From positions 1-64,000 of the forward strand of contig NZ_JHXM01000019.1 in the NCBI RefSeq assembly GCF_000621725.1: 64,000 nt of DNA, in the 5' to 3' direction. Made by a program: the position numbers and the translations under genes. A model generated the notes under the pieces. That model made no database searches. It saw only the letters and a list, made by a program, of their open reading frames with translations, and was not told where the DNA came from. How positions within the stretch are numbered: position 1 is the first letter of the stretch; each line of letters starts with the position of its first letter. This DNA comes from Xylanibacter brevis ATCC 19188 (GTDB taxonomy: Bacteria; Bacteroidota; Bacteroidia; Bacteroidales; Bacteroidaceae). Of this stretch, positions 43,774 through 53,120 are shown piece by piece.

Positions 43774-44747
43774 TGCTCTTCAATCAGATAGTCCACTTGG
43801 TTAACACTCAGCTTGGCCTGCTGGATGGCTGTGGGTACCTTCTTCAGGTATATGTTGCACTTCGTCGATTCGCTACGACTGAACTCCTCGTAGTCGGCCA
43901 CCACGAGGAAATCGTCGGGGGTCAGCGACTGGAAGTCCTTCATGCCTGTCACAAAGGTGATTTTGACCTTTGCGGGGAAGGTGCGCAGCACTTTGCCTTC
44001 AGGCATGTTGATGCCTACGATGGGAATGTTGTCGATGCTCTCTTCTGTCAGAACATCGGTGATAAAGCAAACAGAAACCTTGTTGGGTACCATCTTCACA
44101 CCCGACAGGCGGGCCAGGTTTGTTTCGATGGTGAGCGTGTCGTGGAAGTTCTCGTAGTGCAGCTCTTCTGTATATACCACCGAAATGCTGTCCAGCTTCT
44201 TTCTGGAAGCATAGATGGTGACAGAGTCTGGCGAGTACCTGGTCTCGGAAATGAAATAAAGGGGCTCGGGGATAACTTGTCCTTGGATGCGGACGGGCAC
44301 CTTCTTCTTCTCACCATAGTTATAATAGAACACCAGCTTCTCGGGTTTCACACTGACAATCCTTGAAGAAGCAGGTAATGTTTTGCTGATGAGTTTTTGA
44401 AGATCGCTGTTGGTAATGACACCTGTACCGTTGCTTCTGGCAAAGTTGTCGAAGTCAATATCGATACACTTGTCGCTGTTGCCATAGAGCAGCGCCAACA
44501 GCGTGATGCCTTTGTCGCCTACCACAACCCTCACGGTGTCAATCTCGTTCGAGGTGATGACGGCATTCTTGGGCACGTTGACGTAGCGAACGGGTATCTT
44601 TAACTCTTGCTCGTATTGAACATCGAGCGTCATGAGTAGCCAAAAAATACCTGCTAACGCAAAGAAAGCAAGAAAAACCAGAAATTCCCTGTTAGCCTTG
44701 CTAAACTGGAAATGACTGGCTGTGCGGAAAATATGAGATGGGCTCAA
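43770..44747 (-). CDS. YbbR-domain membrane protein
   Basis: This protein of about 325 residues has one N-terminal transmembrane helix (EFLVFLAFFALAGIFWLLMTL) and a periplasmic beta-rich region made of YbbR-like domains (RVVVGDKGITLLALLYG, VPVRIQGQVIPEPLYFIS). YbbR proteins bind or regulate the diadenylate cyclase in other phyla; a role here is inference. I start at a TTG at 44747, just after the yajC stop, because the only ATG giving a longer protein (44810) lies inside yajC. The TTG start is a judgement, not proven. Confidence 0.8.
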   Translation of the reverse strand: MSPSHIFRTASHFQFSKANREFLVFLAFFALAGIFWLLMTLDVQYEQELKIPVRYVNVPKNAVITSNEIDTVRVVVGDKGITLLALLYGNSDKCIDIDFDNFARSNGTGVITNSDLQKLISKTLPASSRIVSVKPEKLVFYYNYGEKKKVPVRIQGQVIPEPLYFISETRYSPDSVTIYASRKKLDSISVVYTEELHYENFHDTLTIETNLARLSGVKMVPNKVSVCFITDVLTEESIDNIPIVGINMPEGKVLRTFPAKVKITFVTGMKDFQSLTPDDFLVVADYEEFSRSESTKCNIYLKKVPTAIQQAKLSVNQVDYLIEEQ

Positions 44748-44757
44748 TGTGCTTGGT

Positions 44758-45081
44758 TTACTTCTGCAAAGGCAGGTTTGCCATATCTTTGAACACAAAG
44801 CTCTTGTCAACTGTGATGACTACATCGCGTGCAATCTTCACCTCGACGGTGTTCTTTGCCAGGTCGATGCTCTTCACAGTGCCATAGATACCACCACCAG
44901 TCACAACAGCTGTTCCTTCGGTCAACTCGTTCTGGAACTTCTGAATCTCTTTCTGTCTCTTCTGCTGAGGACGGAACATAAAGAAATACATGATGGCAAA
45001 CATAGCCACAATCATCAAGATGGGCATCATCATGCCACCCTGCTGTGCACCAGCCTGTGCAACTAAAACGATATTGGTCAT
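44758..45081 (-). CDS. yajC: Preprotein translocase subunit YajC
   Basis: This 107-residue protein has a single transmembrane helix (MMMPILMIVAMFAIMYFFMF), the following RPQQKRQKEIQKFQNEL segment, and the YajC core TAVVTGGGIYGTVKSID. It associates with SecDF at the membrane. It lies 26 bases after nusB in the same operon. Confidence 0.95.
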   Translation of the reverse strand: MTNIVLVAQAGAQQGGMMMPILMIVAMFAIMYFFMFRPQQKRQKEIQKFQNELTEGTAVVTGGGIYGTVKSIDLAKNTVEVKIARDVVITVDKSFVFKDMANLPLQK

Positions 45082-45107
45082 AATCTTATGGTAATAATAA
45101 AAATTGG

Positions 45108-46058
45108 TTAGTCATTGTTTGTCTCTCTGTTCTCGATGGGCTTCATCAGTCGGCCTGTGCTTACCAGGTGGCGAGCAATGGCGTCGAGCATACCATTGAT
45201 GTAGCCAGCACTGCGTGGGGTAGAGTAGAACTTAGCCAGCTCTACATACTCGTTGATGGTTACAGAAACGGGAATGCTGGGGAAGGTCATCATCTCGGCA
45301 ATAGCTATCTGCATGATGATAACGTCCATATAAGCAAGGCGAGAGAAATCCCAGTTGCGAGATGCCTCGCTCATGAAGCGCTGATACTCGTCGGCGTTCA
45401 GGATGGTGGCGCGGAACAATTTGCGTGCATAGTCCTTCTCTTCCTCCGAATCGTACTCGGGTAGCAGAGTCTGGGCATCACCATTCTTCTCGTCGAAACG
45501 CTTGATGGTCTTCAGTACGAAGGTGTCAACAACGTTCTTGTCGTCATTCCAATAAAGACTCTGCTCCTCGAAAATGGCATCCAGGTCTTCATTGTCTTCA
45601 ATCAGGGCACGATACAGACGGCGCCACAACTCACGGTCGTTGGCATAGCTGTCTTCTGTGCTTTCCATGTACTCCTGATAAATCTGACTCTGTTCGATCT
45701 TCTCGAACATCTTTCCAATAAATTCTGGGTAATCGGCCCAGGCATGCTTCTGTGTTTCCTGAAATTCGTTCAGTTGATGGTTGTTTTCCAGTTGAATGGC
45801 AAAACGGTTGTAGGCGAACTTCTGTGATGGAGCCTCTGTTCCCTCACGCTCAGCTTTAGCTTGAAGAATCTCCAGTCGGCGACGTGACTCCTTGGTGATG
45901 GCCACCATCAGCGACAGCAAATGATTGTATAAATCATAAGCCTTTGAGAGACTAAAGAAGAGTTCTTTTTCTGCACTGTCAATGTTCTTGTTACCGTTTT
46001 GATAGTACGCGTAGGTTAACTGAACAATCTTAATACGTATGATTTCTCTGTTAATCAT
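45108..46058 (-). CDS. nusB: Transcription antitermination factor NusB (extended form)
   Basis: This 316-residue protein has the helical NusB domain in its C-terminal half (LAYMDVIIMQIAIAEMMTFPSIPVSVTINEYVELAKFYSTPRSAGYINGMLDAI) and an extra N-terminal helical region of about 150 residues. The long form is normal in Bacteroidota. NusB binds boxA RNA with S10 in rRNA antitermination. It leads the operon nusB-yajC-ybbR-coaE-DUF5606. Confidence 0.93.
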   Translation of the reverse strand: MINREIIRIKIVQLTYAYYQNGNKNIDSAEKELFFSLSKAYDLYNHLLSLMVAITKESRRRLEILQAKAEREGTEAPSQKFAYNRFAIQLENNHQLNEFQETQKHAWADYPEFIGKMFEKIEQSQIYQEYMESTEDSYANDRELWRRLYRALIEDNEDLDAIFEEQSLYWNDDKNVVDTFVLKTIKRFDEKNGDAQTLLPEYDSEEEKDYARKLFRATILNADEYQRFMSEASRNWDFSRLAYMDVIIMQIAIAEMMTFPSIPVSVTINEYVELAKFYSTPRSAGYINGMLDAIARHLVSTGRLMKPIENRETNND

Positions 46059-46083
46059 CTTTATATTGTCATTTTATCGGATG

Positions 46084-46091
46084 CAAATTTA
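46084..46091 (-). promoter_or_regulatory. -7 box ahead of nusB
   Basis: On the minus strand this reads TAAATTTG, 26 bases ahead of nusB, a fair match to TAnnTTTG. Confidence 0.55.
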
Positions 46092-46175
46092 GGCATTTTT
46101 CCTCTATTATACAAGTAAAACGTTCTTTTTTTGAAAAAAAACATGCTCGTTGAATTGTATTTCATAAATTATTTG

Positions 46176-46183
46176 TACCTTTG
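46176..46183 (+). promoter_or_regulatory. -7 box ahead of rplY
   Basis: TACCTTTG, a strong match, 83 bases ahead of rplY. The leader between is AT-rich without a clear hairpin. Confidence 0.8.
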
Positions 46184-46265
46184 CACCGCTTTTTTCGTGT
46201 GATGGCGAATTAAGTCTAATTAATTTTTATTTAACAACTTAATTTAGAGTAACACATTTATTGTT

Positions 46266-46862
46266 ATGAAAGAGATTTCAATCAATGGCCAGGTGCGCGA
46301 GGCCTTAGGCAAGAAAGCCTCAAAGATGCTGCGCAAGGAGGGTCTCGTTCCCTGCAATCTGTATGGTGAAACAAAGGGTGAGAATGGTCTGCCCGTAGCA
46401 CTGTCTTTCACTGCTCCTATGTCTGAGCTTCGTAAGGTTGTTTACACTCCTCACGTTTATGTTGTAAACATCAACATCGATGGTAAGGAGCGCAAGGCAA
46501 TCGTTAAGGAGTTGCAGTTCCACCCCACAAGCGACGCTCTGCTGCACGCTGACTTCTATGAGGTTAACGACCAGAAGGATATCACTGTAGGTATTCCTGT
46601 TAAGCTGAACGGTCTGGCTCAGGGTGTACGTGATGGTGGTAAGCTGAACCTCAGCATCCGCAAGATTGACGTTACCGCTCCTTATAAGCAGATTCCTGAG
46701 ATCCTCAACGTTGACGTTACAAACCTCGGTCTGGGTAAGGCCATCAAGGTTGGTGAGTTGAGCTTCGACGGTTTGAAGTTGGCTACTCCTGCTCAGGTAG
46801 TTGTATGCTCAGTTAAGGAGACTCGTGCTTCTAAGGCTGCTGCTGCCGCTGCTGCTGAATAA
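46266..46862 (+). CDS. rplY: 50S ribosomal protein L25 (Ctc form)
   Basis: This 198-residue protein has the N-terminal 5S-rRNA-binding L25 domain ([24 protein letters not shown]) and the C-terminal TL5/Ctc beta domain, ending in an alanine-rich tail (KAAAAAAAE). It leads the rplY-pth-S4 gene cluster, with pth 12 bases downstream. Confidence 0.95.
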   Translation: MKEISINGQVREALGKKASKMLRKEGLVPCNLYGETKGENGLPVALSFTAPMSELRKVVYTPHVYVVNINIDGKERKAIVKELQFHPTSDALLHADFYEVNDQKDITVGIPVKLNGLAQGVRDGGKLNLSIRKIDVTAPYKQIPEILNVDVTNLGLGKAIKVGELSFDGLKLATPAQVVVCSVKETRASKAAAAAAAE

Positions 46863-46873
46863 TATCAGGAGAA

Positions 46874-47464
46874 ATGGACAAGTACTTAATTGTTGGCTTG
46901 GGTAATGTCGGCGATGAATACGACTTAACCCGCCACAATACTGGCTTTATGGTATTGGATGCTTTTGCGAAAGCATCCAATATCTGTTTTGAAGACAAAC
47001 GCTATGGTTTCGTGGCAGAGACTACTCTCAAAGGTCGTAAGGTGATTCTTCTGAAGCCTTCTACCTACATGAATCTGAGTGGTAATGCTGTGCGTTATTG
47101 GCTTACTAAAGAGAATATCGACCAGAAGCGTCTGCTCGTGATTAGCGACGATGTGGCTCTGCCATTGGGCGACTTCCGCCTGAAGGGTAATGGCTCGAAT
47201 GGTGGGCACAATGGCTTGGGACATATCCAGCAGCTGATAGGTCAGAACTATGCACGTCTGCGTATGGGCATTGGCAATGAATATGCCCGTGGCGGACAGA
47301 TAGACTGGGTGTTGGGACGCTATTCCGAGGAAGAGCAGAAAGAACTGCAACCCAGCATCGACCTAGCAGTGGACATTATCAAGAGCTTTGTGCTGGCTGG
47401 TATTGACATCACGATGAACCAGTATAACAAACTGGGAAAAAGAGCAAAAACAAAAAGCGAATAA
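46874..47464 (+). CDS. pth: Peptidyl-tRNA hydrolase
   Basis: This 196-residue enzyme has [19 protein letters not shown] with the catalytic His21, [10 protein letters not shown] and [25 protein letters not shown]. It frees tRNA from stalled peptidyl-tRNA. It is placed after rplY, a common order in bacteria. Confidence 0.96.
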   Translation: MDKYLIVGLGNVGDEYDLTRHNTGFMVLDAFAKASNICFEDKRYGFVAETTLKGRKVILLKPSTYMNLSGNAVRYWLTKENIDQKRLLVISDDVALPLGDFRLKGNGSNGGHNGLGHIQQLIGQNYARLRMGIGNEYARGGQIDWVLGRYSEEEQKELQPSIDLAVDIIKSFVLAGIDITMNQYNKLGKRAKTKSE

Positions 47465-47475
47465 TCTGTCAACGT

Positions 47476-47916
47476 ATGGGTGAGGCAAGAATAGACAAGT
47501 GGCTTTGGGCGGCACGCATCTTTAAGACAAGGAGCATTGCTGCCGATGCCTGCAAGAACGGACGCGTTGGGGTGAACAATGTGTTGGTGAAACCCTCGCG
47601 AATGGTGAAAGAGGGTGATGTCATCAGTGTGCGTAAGCCTCCGGTTACCTATTCTTTCAGAATTCTGAAGACCATCGAACAGCGTGTCGGTGCCAAGCTC
47701 ATACCGGGCATATACGAGAATATCACACCACAAGACCAATACGAGCTGTTGGAGATGAACCGCATCAGCGGATTCGTGGATAGAGCTCGTGGTACCGGAC
47801 GCCCCACGAAGAAAGACCGTCGCGCCATGGATGCCTTTGTAACCCCTTCGCTCGAGGGGTATGGCGCCTTCGACTTCGATAGTTGGGACGATGACGATGA
47901 TGAAGAAGAAGTCTAA
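47476..47916 (+). CDS. S4-domain RNA-binding protein (Hsp15/HslR-like)
   Basis: This 146-residue protein has an N-terminal S4 RNA-binding domain (IDKWLWAARIFKTRSIAADACKNGRVGVNN) and an acidic C-terminal tail (DSWDDDDDEEEV). Hsp15-type proteins recycle 50S subunits carrying nascent chains. It follows pth by 11 bases. Confidence 0.87.
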   Translation: MGEARIDKWLWAARIFKTRSIAADACKNGRVGVNNVLVKPSRMVKEGDVISVRKPPVTYSFRILKTIEQRVGAKLIPGIYENITPQDQYELLEMNRISGFVDRARGTGRPTKKDRRAMDAFVTPSLEGYGAFDFDSWDDDDDEEEV

Positions 47917-47946
47917 CAATTTACCAATTATTTAATCATTAAAACA

Positions 47947-49029
47947 ATGAAAATAGGAAAGCTAATTCTAGGAGCAATGGCCATCTTGATGATGATGACT
48001 TCGTGTTTCGACGACAAAGATCCGTATAGTGCGGGCATCAACTTTGCTCGTCCTCGTTATCTGAATAATGGCGTTTATGCCAACACTACTGTCGACTCAG
48101 TGGTGATGTTTAGTTATGGTAAATGGAACGTCTCGCTTTCTGACGGCAGTTGGACTCGTCTGGGACTGACGGAGGGAAAGGGCAACGTGATATATCGCAT
48201 TCCCGTATCCTTTGATCAGAATACCACTGGTAAGAGTCGCCAGTGTATGGTTCGTTTCTACGACGTAGAGCATCCCGATGTGGCCAGCATATTCTACTAT
48301 ATTCAGCATGCCACTCGCGGTGATGGCTCTTTGGGCAACGCACCTGCTGTGAAGAAAATTACTGGCAGCGATGGCAGCCTCTTTGAGTTCAGTTATGACA
48401 GATTGTACCGTCCGGTCAACCTCACAATGTCAAAGAACGGCACTCAGCTTCGCAGTGTGACGCTGAACTACAATGACAGAGACAGTTCGCTGGTGGTTTA
48501 TGATGGCGAGGAAACGTATTCTTGTACGTATTCTCCTGATTATCAGCCCTATTCGCTGAAGTCATCTACGGATACTATCGGCTATTACATGGTGAAGAAT
48601 AAGTTCTATTATCTTCCTATTAATACTGCTTTCAGCTACGAACATCATAAGAGCGGTAAGGTGGTTAATGCTGCTACCTACTACGTCAACGGCCGTTCGC
48701 TTGCTGCCGACAGCATGCATGTGGCCGACAGCGTATATCAGTATGCTAATGGTGAGATTATTGAAAAGGTGATGCCTAAGTATAGCAATGTGGACAATCG
48801 CTGCCAGACGGTAGATGTCAACCAGCTTGTGGAGGGTATTGACAATTGCGACCCCTATTTGCTGATGTCACTCTTCCGCTATGCTCGTCATACGAGTGTT
48901 CTCAGCGAGCTTACTTCGGGCAAGCGTCATCAGACCGTCGAGGTACAGCTGAACGCCGATAAGAGCATCAGTCGAATGACGGTGAGCACCACTGGTGGCG
49001 ACACGGTTGTGTACAACTTCGAATATTAA
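47947..49029 (+). CDS. Lipoprotein, DUF4595-like
   Basis: This 360-residue protein has a lipoprotein signal (MMMTSC, Cys20) followed by acidic FDDKD, which resembles a surface-export signal. An N-terminal beta domain (residues about 30-120) is followed by repeated YD-type strands (FEFSYDRLYRPVNLTMSKNG, VTLNYNDRDSSLVVYDG). The pattern recalls DUF4595 lipoproteins. Function is unknown. Confidence 0.65.
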   Translation: MKIGKLILGAMAILMMMTSCFDDKDPYSAGINFARPRYLNNGVYANTTVDSVVMFSYGKWNVSLSDGSWTRLGLTEGKGNVIYRIPVSFDQNTTGKSRQCMVRFYDVEHPDVASIFYYIQHATRGDGSLGNAPAVKKITGSDGSLFEFSYDRLYRPVNLTMSKNGTQLRSVTLNYNDRDSSLVVYDGEETYSCTYSPDYQPYSLKSSTDTIGYYMVKNKFYYLPINTAFSYEHHKSGKVVNAATYYVNGRSLAADSMHVADSVYQYANGEIIEKVMPKYSNVDNRCQTVDVNQLVEGIDNCDPYLLMSLFRYARHTSVLSELTSGKRHQTVEVQLNADKSISRMTVSTTGGDTVVYNFEY

Positions 49030-49038
49030 TTTATAATA

Positions 49039-49057
49039 GGGGTACTTGCTAAACCCC
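49039..49057 (+). promoter_or_regulatory. Hairpin ahead of yhhQ-queF
   Basis: GGGGT at 49039-49043 pairs with ACCCC at 49053-49057 over a 9-base loop. It could be the end of the preceding transcript or part of a leader. It does not fit the preQ1-I consensus well. Confidence 0.3.
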
Positions 49058-49097
49058 CTCTCGCTGGGCGTTGGCTCGCGACAAACAAAACAAGATT

Positions 49098-49787
49098 ATG
49101 GAAACAAACAAGAATCAGCGTATCAGTGTGCTGTTTATGTTCTACGGCATACTGTTCTGCGTTTGTCTGATAACGGCAAACGTTTTGGAAACCAAACAGA
49201 TTTCGTTTGGTCCGATGAATATGACGGCAGGACTTATCGTGTTCCCAGTTAGTTATATCATCAATGATGTAGTGTGTGAAGTTTGGGGCTATAGCCGCAC
49301 GCGTCTGCTCATCTGGATGGGCTTCGCCATGAACTTCCTCTTTGTGCTCTTTGGCGCTATTGCCGATTGGATTCCTGGAGCACCCTATTGGCATGGTGAA
49401 GAGGGCTTCCATCAGATTTTCGGATTGGCACCCCGTATTGCAGCAGCCTCTTTTCTGGCATTCCTCTGCGGCTCGTTCGTCAATGCCTATGTGATGAGTC
49501 GTATGAAACTGTCGTCCAACGGACAAAACTTTTCTGCTCGTGCTGTGCTAAGTACAGTCTTTGGCGAGCTGACCGATTCTCTCATCTTCTTCCCCTTGGC
49601 CTTAGGAGGCGTTATCCCCTGGGAAGAGATGCCCTCGCTTGTTATCACTCAGGTGACGTTGAAGACCGTCTATGAGATTCTGGTTCTTCCTGTGACCATC
49701 CGTGTGGTGAAATTTACAAAAGCTCACGACCACGAAGATGTGTTCGATCGTGACATCAATTACAACATCTTTAAACTGAAAGAATAA
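49098..49787 (+). CDS. yhhQ: Queuosine precursor transporter (YhhQ/VUT family)
   Basis: This 229-residue membrane protein has about six hydrophobic helices and the family motifs [31 protein letters not shown] and [18 protein letters not shown]. It imports the 7-deazaguanine precursor preQ0 or preQ1. The ATG at 49098 is preferred over an in-frame TTG at 49071. It overlaps queF by one base, which supports the role. Confidence 0.92.
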   Translation: METNKNQRISVLFMFYGILFCVCLITANVLETKQISFGPMNMTAGLIVFPVSYIINDVVCEVWGYSRTRLLIWMGFAMNFLFVLFGAIADWIPGAPYWHGEEGFHQIFGLAPRIAAASFLAFLCGSFVNAYVMSRMKLSSNGQNFSARAVLSTVFGELTDSLIFFPLALGGVIPWEEMPSLVITQVTLKTVYEILVLPVTIRVVKFTKAHDHEDVFDRDINYNIFKLKE

Positions 49788-50251
49788 TGGCAACAAGAGA
49801 GTCAGAAGGTCTTCATGCCCTCGGTAAGAAGACCGAATATCGTAGCGACTATGCACCCGAGGTGCTCGAGACCTTTGTCAACAAGCACCCTGACAACGAC
49901 TATTGGGTACAGTTCAACTGTCCTGAGTTCACTTCGTTGTGTCCCATCACGGGCCAGCCCGACTTTGCAGAAATCAAGATCATGTATATTCCTGCAGAAC
50001 GAATGGTGGAGTCAAAGAGTCTGAAACTCTATCTTTTCTCGTTCCGCAATCATGGTGACTTCCATGAAGACTGTGTGAATGTCATCATGAAGGACTTGGT
50101 GAAGTTGATGGAGCCTAAATACATCGAGGTCGTTGGATTGTTCACTCCCCGTGGTGGCATCAGCATCTATCCATATGCTAACTATGGTAAGCCCGGTACT
50201 AAGTACGAGAAGTTGGCCGAACAGCGCCTCATGCAGCATCAATGCATATAG
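49787..50251 (+). CDS. queF: NADPH-dependent preQ0 reductase
   Basis: This 154-residue short-form QueF has the nucleophilic cysteine Cys52 in [14 protein letters not shown], the [16 protein letters not shown] segment and a [16 protein letters not shown] ending. It reduces the nitrile preQ0 to preQ1 for queuosine in tRNA. Coupled to yhhQ, it makes a two-gene uptake and reduction unit. Confidence 0.96.
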   Translation: MATRESEGLHALGKKTEYRSDYAPEVLETFVNKHPDNDYWVQFNCPEFTSLCPITGQPDFAEIKIMYIPAERMVESKSLKLYLFSFRNHGDFHEDCVNVIMKDLVKLMEPKYIEVVGLFTPRGGISIYPYANYGKPGTKYEKLAEQRLMQHQCI

Positions 50252-50303
50252 TTAATAGCTGAAAGGTTACATTAACAAGGCTATAATAGAAACTATATAA
50301 AAG

Positions 50304-50345
50304 AAACAAGCGTGACTTCCCATGGAGGCCACGCTTGTTTTTGTT
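50304..50345. terminator. Bidirectional terminator after queF
   Basis: AAACAAGCGTG at 50304-50314 pairs with CACGCTTGTTT at 50330-50340, followed by T. It separates queF from a convergent lipoprotein gene. Confidence 0.9.
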
Positions 50346-50358
50346 ATTTCTCATTCTA

Positions 50359-51126
50359 TCAATTTTCTTCCTTAATTTTCTTGTAGTAACCTCTCAAGCC
50401 TTCAGCAAATCGGAAGACCAAAGTGTCGGGAGTCAGCATCTCCAAGTCGGCAGTGTCGCTCAGCAAAACCTGCTGCTGTCCCAGGGAGTCGGGCCTTACG
50501 CTGCGAAATACGATTTTACCGTTATAGATAAACCATTCGTTGTAAAACTTCAGTTTAGGGTATTCCACGGGCGATTCCTCATCGCTGGTAGCCTTTCCTC
50601 TGCTCATACCAATGGGGAAAGCCACATTGTCGGCCTTGATGCTGATGCCATACTCGCGCTCCACTTTCAGCAGTTTGACAATCGTGTCTGGCAATTGGCT
50701 TATCTTCTGCTTGATGGTGTGTCCTTCCATGTCAGCACGCATGCGTAGGGTGGGGAGCACCTTGTAGCACCAGTTGCCTTGCAGGTCTTCGGTCACAATC
50801 ACCATGTCTGCCTTGGTCGTGTCAACGCCATTGCGAACAATAGCCAGCTTGTCGCCGATACGTGGATGACCGAAAATCTTGTGCTGTTTCGAGGCTTCAA
50901 GAATATTCAGTGTGTCGGGGTCTGATCCTGAGTAGGGCGTCTCCAGATAGACCACGATGGTGTCGTTGCATCCATCGCAAGCCATACCATAGATGGTAGA
51001 GTCACCTTCTATTCTGGTGAACACCACTTCCTCTTCCTCGTTGCTTATTTTCTCTTTGCTTGTGCCGCAAGCCACGAAACATCCGATGGTCAGCAGCAAT
51101 GCGAATGATAGAACTTTCTGTTTCAT
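50359..51126 (-). CDS. Hypothetical lipoprotein
   Basis: This 255-residue protein has a lipoprotein signal (GCFVACGTS, Cys20). A segment ACDGCNDTIVVYLE and a basic LPTLRMRADMEGH stretch are visible, but I recognise no family. It has its own minus-strand promoter box 26 bases upstream. Confidence 0.65.
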   Translation of the reverse strand: MKQKVLSFALLLTIGCFVACGTSKEKISNEEEEVVFTRIEGDSTIYGMACDGCNDTIVVYLETPYSGSDPDTLNILEASKQHKIFGHPRIGDKLAIVRNGVDTTKADMVIVTEDLQGNWCYKVLPTLRMRADMEGHTIKQKISQLPDTIVKLLKVEREYGISIKADNVAFPIGMSRGKATSDEESPVEYPKLKFYNEWFIYNGKIVFRSVRPDSLGQQQVLLSDTADLEMLTPDTLVFRFAEGLRGYYKKIKEEN

Positions 51127-51151
51127 TATCTATGAATGCTGGTTTTGTGGG

Positions 51152-51159
51152 CAAAGGTA
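51152..51159 (-). promoter_or_regulatory. -7 box ahead of the hypothetical lipoprotein gene
   Basis: On the minus strand this reads TACCTTTG, 26 bases upstream of the start. Confidence 0.7.
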
Positions 51160-51278
51160 ATGAAAAGTTGGCAGTTAAAGTATAGCTAATGTGATATTTT
51201 TTTATTGTCATTCAGTAAAAAAACGTTAAATGGTACAAATTACTTTATCTGCGAGGTCCTTAACTCCCAACTCTTTAG

Positions 51279-51286
51279 TACCTTTG
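51279..51286 (+). promoter_or_regulatory. -7 box ahead of the carboxyltransferase gene
   Basis: TACCTTTG, 56 bases ahead of the start at 51342. Two degenerate CTCnnAA heptads lie directly upstream, where a -33 box would be. Confidence 0.75.
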
Positions 51287-51341
51287 CACCAATTTTAATT
51301 TTCAGTACCGAAATATTTGATAAAATCTATTTGATAAATCT

Positions 51342-53120
51342 ATGGGAAAAAAGAAAATCAAGTTTAGTCTTGTGTACCGTGACATGTGGCAGTCATCTGG
51401 TAAGTTCCAGCCACGCAAGGATCAGTTGGAGCGCATTGCTCCCGTCATTATCGAGATGGGATGCTTCGCTCGTGTTGAGACCAATGGTGGCGCTTTCGAG
51501 CAGGTGAACCTCATGGCAGGTGAGAATCCTAACGATGCCGTACGTGCTTTCTGTAAGCCATTCAACGAGGCAGGCATTCAGACCCACATGTTGGACCGTG
51601 GTTTGAACGCACTGCGCATGTATCCTGTGCCCGACGATGTTCGTGAGCTGATGTATAAGGTCAAGAAGGCTCAGGGTGTTGATATCCCCCGTATTTTCTG
51701 TGGTCTGAACGACACACGTAATATCATTCCTTCTATCAAATGGGCCAAGGCTGCAGGTATGATTCCTCAGGCCACCCTTTGTATCACCAACTCACCCGTT
51801 CACACCGTTGACTATTATTCAAACATTGCCGACGAAGTGATTGCTGCTGGTGCCGAGGAAATCTGTCTGAAGGATATGGCCGGTATTGGTCAGCCCGCTA
51901 TGCTGGGTGCTCTGACCAAGGCCATCAAGACCAAGCATCCCGATATCATCATCCAGTATCATGGTCACTCAGGTCCTGGTCTGTCTATGGCTTCTATTCT
52001 CGAGGTATGTAACAATGGTGCCGACATCATCGATACAGCCATTGAGCCTCTGTCATGGGGTAAGGTTCATCCCGATATCATCTCTGTTCAGTCTATGCTG
52101 AAGAACGAGGGCTTCGATGTTCCTGAGATTAACATGAATGCCTATATGCAGGCACGTACGCTCACTCAGGAGTTTATCGACGAGTGGCTGGGCTACTTTA
52201 TCAATCCTGCCAACAAGCACATGTCTTCACTCCTGTTGGGTTGCGGACTGCCTGGCGGCATGATGGGTTCTATGATGGCCGACCTTGGTGGCATCCAGAC
52301 CATGATCAACAAGCTGCGTGCTCAGAAAGGCGAGCCCGAGCTGACCATGGACGACATGCTTGTGAAGCTCTTCAACGAGGTTGAGTATGTATGGCCACGC
52401 GTAGGTTATCCCCCATTGGTAACACCATTCTCTCAATATACCAAGAACATTGCCCTGATGAACCTTCTCACCATCGAGCAGGGCAAGGGTCGCTTCGTGA
52501 TGATGGACGACGCTATGTGGGGCATGATCCTCGGTAAGAGTGGTAAGATTCCCGGCACTGTTGATCCCGAGCTTGTTGAGTTGGCTAAGCAGCAGAAGCG
52601 TGAGTTCACTGATGTGGATCCTCACACCTTGCTCGAGAATGCCCTCGATGGTTTCAAGAAGGAAATGGACGAGAACGGTTGGGACTATGGTAAGGACAAC
52701 GAAGAGCTCTTCGAGCTGGCCATGCACCCCGAGCAGTATCGTGCCTACAAGAGTGGTCAGGCCAAGAAGCAGTTCCTGGCAGACCTTCAGAAGGCTAAGG
52801 ATGCTAAGCTTGGCACCCAGCTGAGCGCTGAGGAGCTGGCAGCCTTCAAGCATGCTAAGGCCGACGCATTGGTAAGTCCTTCTGCTGGTCAGATTTTCTA
52901 CGAGTTCAATGGCGAGGGCGAGTGCGCACCTTGTCTCGAACCATTCATCGGTCAGAAGTACGAGGAAGGCCAGACCTTCTGCTACCTGATGGAGAAATGG
53001 GGTGAGATTGTGCCCATCCCCGCAGCACTCGGTGGTAAACTTGTTGAGGTTGGTGTCAAGCAGGGCGCAAAGGTCCGCAAGGGCGATGTGCTGGCTTGGA
53101 TAGAGCGCGATGCCAAGTAA
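51342..53120 (+). CDS. Oxaloacetate decarboxylase alpha / pyruvate carboxylase B-like protein
   Basis: This 592-residue protein has an HMGL-like TIM-barrel carboxyltransferase domain with YRDMWQSS, EICLKDMAG (lysine that becomes carbamylated in relatives) and QYHGHSGPG (metal-binding histidines). A PYC/OADA conserved domain follows, then a C-terminal biotinyl-like domain. The expected AMKM motif is replaced by LMEKWGE with Lys552. The protein moves a carboxyl group between biotin and pyruvate/oxaloacetate. Whether Lys552 is biotinylated is uncertain. Its end overlaps the HD gene by 11 bases. Confidence 0.85.
   Translation: MGKKKIKFSLVYRDMWQSSGKFQPRKDQLERIAPVIIEMGCFARVETNGGAFEQVNLMAGENPNDAVRAFCKPFNEAGIQTHMLDRGLNALRMYPVPDDVRELMYKVKKAQGVDIPRIFCGLNDTRNIIPSIKWAKAAGMIPQATLCITNSPVHTVDYYSNIADEVIAAGAEEICLKDMAGIGQPAMLGALTKAIKTKHPDIIIQYHGHSGPGLSMASILEVCNNGADIIDTAIEPLSWGKVHPDIISVQSMLKNEGFDVPEINMNAYMQARTLTQEFIDEWLGYFINPANKHMSSLLLGCGLPGGMMGSMMADLGGIQTMINKLRAQKGEPELTMDDMLVKLFNEVEYVWPRVGYPPLVTPFSQYTKNIALMNLLTIEQGKGRFVMMDDAMWGMILGKSGKIPGTVDPELVELAKQQKREFTDVDPHTLLENALDGFKKEMDENGWDYGKDNEELFELAMHPEQYRAYKSGQAKKQFLADLQKAKDAKLGTQLSAEELAAFKHAKADALVSPSAGQIFYEFNGEGECAPCLEPFIGQKYEEGQTFCYLMEKWGEIVPIPAALGGKLVEVGVKQGAKVRKGDVLAWIERDAK

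Noticed and set aside
49039..49057. preQ1-I riboswitch ahead of yhhQ-queF
   Set aside because: The stem has a suitable size, but the conserved loop bases and the A-rich tail directly after the stem are absent.
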